Positions 22,833-24,068 of a DNA stretch of 24,068 nt are shown here, one piece after another; position 1 is the stretch's first letter; each line of letters begins with the position of its first letter. Source of the DNA: JBMNQI01 sp050944055 (lineage in GTDB: Bacteria; Bacillota; Clostridia; Oscillospirales; Oscillospiraceae); assembly GCA_050944055.1 (NCBI GenBank), contig JBMNQI010000036.1:1-24068 (forward strand), read 5' to 3'. The notes under the pieces are model-generated. The model made no database searches, was not told the DNA's origin, and saw only the letters and a program-made list of their open reading frames with translations. The position numbers and the translations under genes are program-made.

Positions 22833-23504
22833 TTATCTGTTTAGTTTTTCCAGAGCGGCGCGCGCCGCATCCTGCTCGGCTTCCTTTTTTGTTTTGCCGC
22901 TGCCGCGCCCCACGATATTTCCGTTGAGGCTGACCTCTACAAAGAATTCCTTGTTGTGGTCCGGGCCGCGCTCGCCGACTACCTCGTAGCTCAGAACGCT
23001 GCCAGGCGTCCGCTGAACCTCCTCCTGAAGCTGCGTCTTGCTGTCGCGCACCTCTTCGGGCCCTTCGTTCCTGGACAGAATAAGCCGCGTAATAAGCGAA
23101 CGGGCCGTGCCTATGCCGCTGTCGAGGTAAACGGCCGCTATTACGGCCTCCATAGCGTCGGCAAGTATAGAGGGGCGCTCGCGCCCCCCCGACAGCTCTT
23201 CCCCGTGCCCCAGCCTCAGCTTTTCCCCGAGGCTTAGCTCGACGGCGGCTTTGTACAAGCTCTGCTCGCAGACCAGGGCGGCGCGTCGGCGCGTAAGCTC
23301 GCCCTCGGGCAGGTCGCGGAAATTCCGGTACAGGTAGTCGGCCGCAACAAAACCAAGTATGGAATCTCCAAGAAATTCGAGGCGTTCGTTGTGTCCGTCC
23401 GCCTTGTTTCTGTTCTCGTTTGCCCACGAGCTGTGCGTAAGCGCCTGCCGAAGGAGCTTCGGCGAATTGAATTTTATCCCAAGCTTCTCCATGAGCTCAC
23501 GCAT
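22833..23504 (-). CDS. rnc: Ribonuclease III
   Basis: Double-strand RNA endonuclease for rRNA and mRNA processing. The 223-residue protein has the catalytic domain with signature ERLEFLGDS (40-48; Glu43, Asp47) and DAMEAVIAAVYLD (Asp116, Glu119), then a dsRNA-binding domain (about 155-222, KTQLQEEVQ ... GSGKTKKEAEQDAA). The ATG at 23504 overlaps the plsX stop by eight bases and has GAGG at about nine bases. A second ATG at 23492 has a weaker site. The usual acpP gene between plsX and rnc is absent. Confidence 0.97.
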   Translation of the reverse strand: MRELMEKLGIKFNSPKLLRQALTHSSWANENRNKADGHNERLEFLGDSILGFVAADYLYRNFRDLPEGELTRRRAALVCEQSLYKAAVELSLGEKLRLGHGEELSGGRERPSILADAMEAVIAAVYLDSGIGTARSLITRLILSRNEGPEEVRDSKTQLQEEVQRTPGSVLSYEVVGERGPDHNKEFFVEVSLNGNIVGRGSGKTKKEAEQDAARAALEKLNR

Positions 23505-24068
23505 TTTCTGTGTCCTCGTCCGTGAGTTTCATGAGGGAAATATTATCCGCGATATCGGTAATTATTCCCGTTTCGACAAAGCGCATTACCTGCCTGACCG
23601 CGTTGAAAATTGCCTTGGCGTCGGAAGAGCCGTGCGCCTTTATTACGGGTTTGGAAATACCTAGAAGCGGGGAGCCGCCGACCTCCCTGTAGTCCATTCT
23701 GGTCTTGAACTCGCCCATGCCCTTCCTGATAAGCAGGTACGCGAGCTTCGACATGAAGCTGCGCGTGAAAACTTTTTTAAGTTCGTCCGCAACATACTTT
23801 GCAAGGCCTTCCGAGCCCTTGAGCAGGATGTTTCCCGAATAGCCGTCTGTCACTATTACGTCCGCCACGCCCTGCTCGACATCGCGAGCCTCGACGTTTC
23901 CGACAAAGCTAATCCTGCCCCGGCCGTCCGCCTGGCGGAGCAGCTCGTATGTCTGCCGCTGCAGCGGCAGTCCCTTCGTCTCCTCCACCCCAATGTTAAG
24001 AAGCCCGACCCTGGGCTTTGGAAGGTCGTGGAGGCGCTGCATATAAAAAGCGCCCTGATACGCAATCT
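23497..24068 (-). CDS. plsX: Phosphate acyltransferase PlsX, C-terminal part (5' end outside the window)
   Basis: Makes acyl-phosphate from acyl-ACP for phosphatidic acid synthesis. The reading frame is open to the right edge, and the ATG at 24042 is internal: the residues before it (IAYQGAFY) fit the family. Visible motifs are PRVGLLNIGVEETKG, FVGNVEARDV, the DVIVTDGYSGNILLK segment, and the C-terminal part with SPLLGISKPVIKAHGSSDAKAI. It is the first visible gene of the long minus-strand cluster. Its stop overlaps the rnc start. Confidence 0.96.
   Translation of the reverse strand, partial: IAYQGAFYMQRLHDLPKPRVGLLNIGVEETKGLPLQRQTYELLRQADGRGRISFVGNVEARDVEQGVADVIVTDGYSGNILLKGSEGLAKYVADELKKVFTRSFMSKLAYLLIRKGMGEFKTRMDYREVGGSPLLGISKPVIKAHGSSDAKAIFNAVRQVMRFVETGIITDIADNISLMKLTDEDTENA

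Noticed and set aside
1..24068. tRNA, rRNA, CRISPR, insertion sequence or prophage
   Set aside because: The intergenic gaps were read for TpsiC-like segments, spaced repeats, transposase motifs and terminal repeats. None were found, although a covariance-model search was not possible here.

Overview
The window looks like the chromosome of an anaerobic, moderately GC-rich low-GC-lineage Bacillota, most likely a Clostridia/Oscillospirales-type gut bacterium. The reasons are the gene order of the long minus-strand block (plsX-rnc-smc-ftsY-rdgB-yhbY-nadD/yqeK-LCP-rsfS-leuS), strong Shine-Dalgarno sites, TTG starts, a small S21 gene with a consensus promoter, and a CD1247-type zinc-ribbon protein. 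ATA and AGG codons are common despite a GC content that looks to be in the mid-to-high 50s by eye (not computed). No phage, transposon, CRISPR, tRNA or rRNA signal was found.

Left part, plus strand (1-7885). The 3' part of an L-lactate dehydrogenase gene ends at 722 with a weak terminator. A textbook sigma-A promoter (832-860) then starts a tightly packed five-gene unit: an aconitase-superfamily hydratase, nadA, nadB, nadC and an aspartate:alanine-exchanger-family membrane transporter. NadB oxidises L-aspartate, NadA condenses the iminoaspartate with dihydroxyacetone phosphate to quinolinate, and NadC makes nicotinate mononucleotide. The Fe-S hydratase in front and the putative dicarboxylate/amino-acid transporter behind are the unusual parts. 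They suggest an aspartate/C4-dicarboxylate supply or exchange function coupled to NAD synthesis. The unit ends in a hairpin-rich trailer.

Middle (7900-11780). A minus-strand group holds an M24 (Xaa-Pro type) aminopeptidase, elongation factor P with its own candidate promoter, and a CD1247-type zinc-ribbon protein. The gap between efp and the zinc-ribbon gene can fold into a multi-helix RNA on the coding strand. The group ends in an almost perfect 43-bp palindrome that works as a terminator on the minus strand. A divergent plus-strand gene of unknown function (10535-11314, possibly a degenerate TIM-barrel/GH18-like protein) follows, then rpsU on the minus strand with a perfect consensus promoter and a strong terminator.

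Right part, minus strand (11811-24068). A near-continuous housekeeping cluster runs, in transcription order: plsX (cut by the window end), rnc, smc, ftsY, rdgB, yhbY, a nadD-yqeK fusion, an LCP-family cell-wall ligase with a Pro/Glu/Thr-repeat tail, rsfS and leuS. It links phospholipid synthesis, RNA processing, chromosome segregation, SRP targeting, nucleotide-pool cleaning, ribosome assembly and silencing, NAD synthesis and leucyl-tRNA charging. NadD supplies the step after NadC, so de novo NAD synthesis up to deamido-NAD is encoded within this one window. NadE was not seen.
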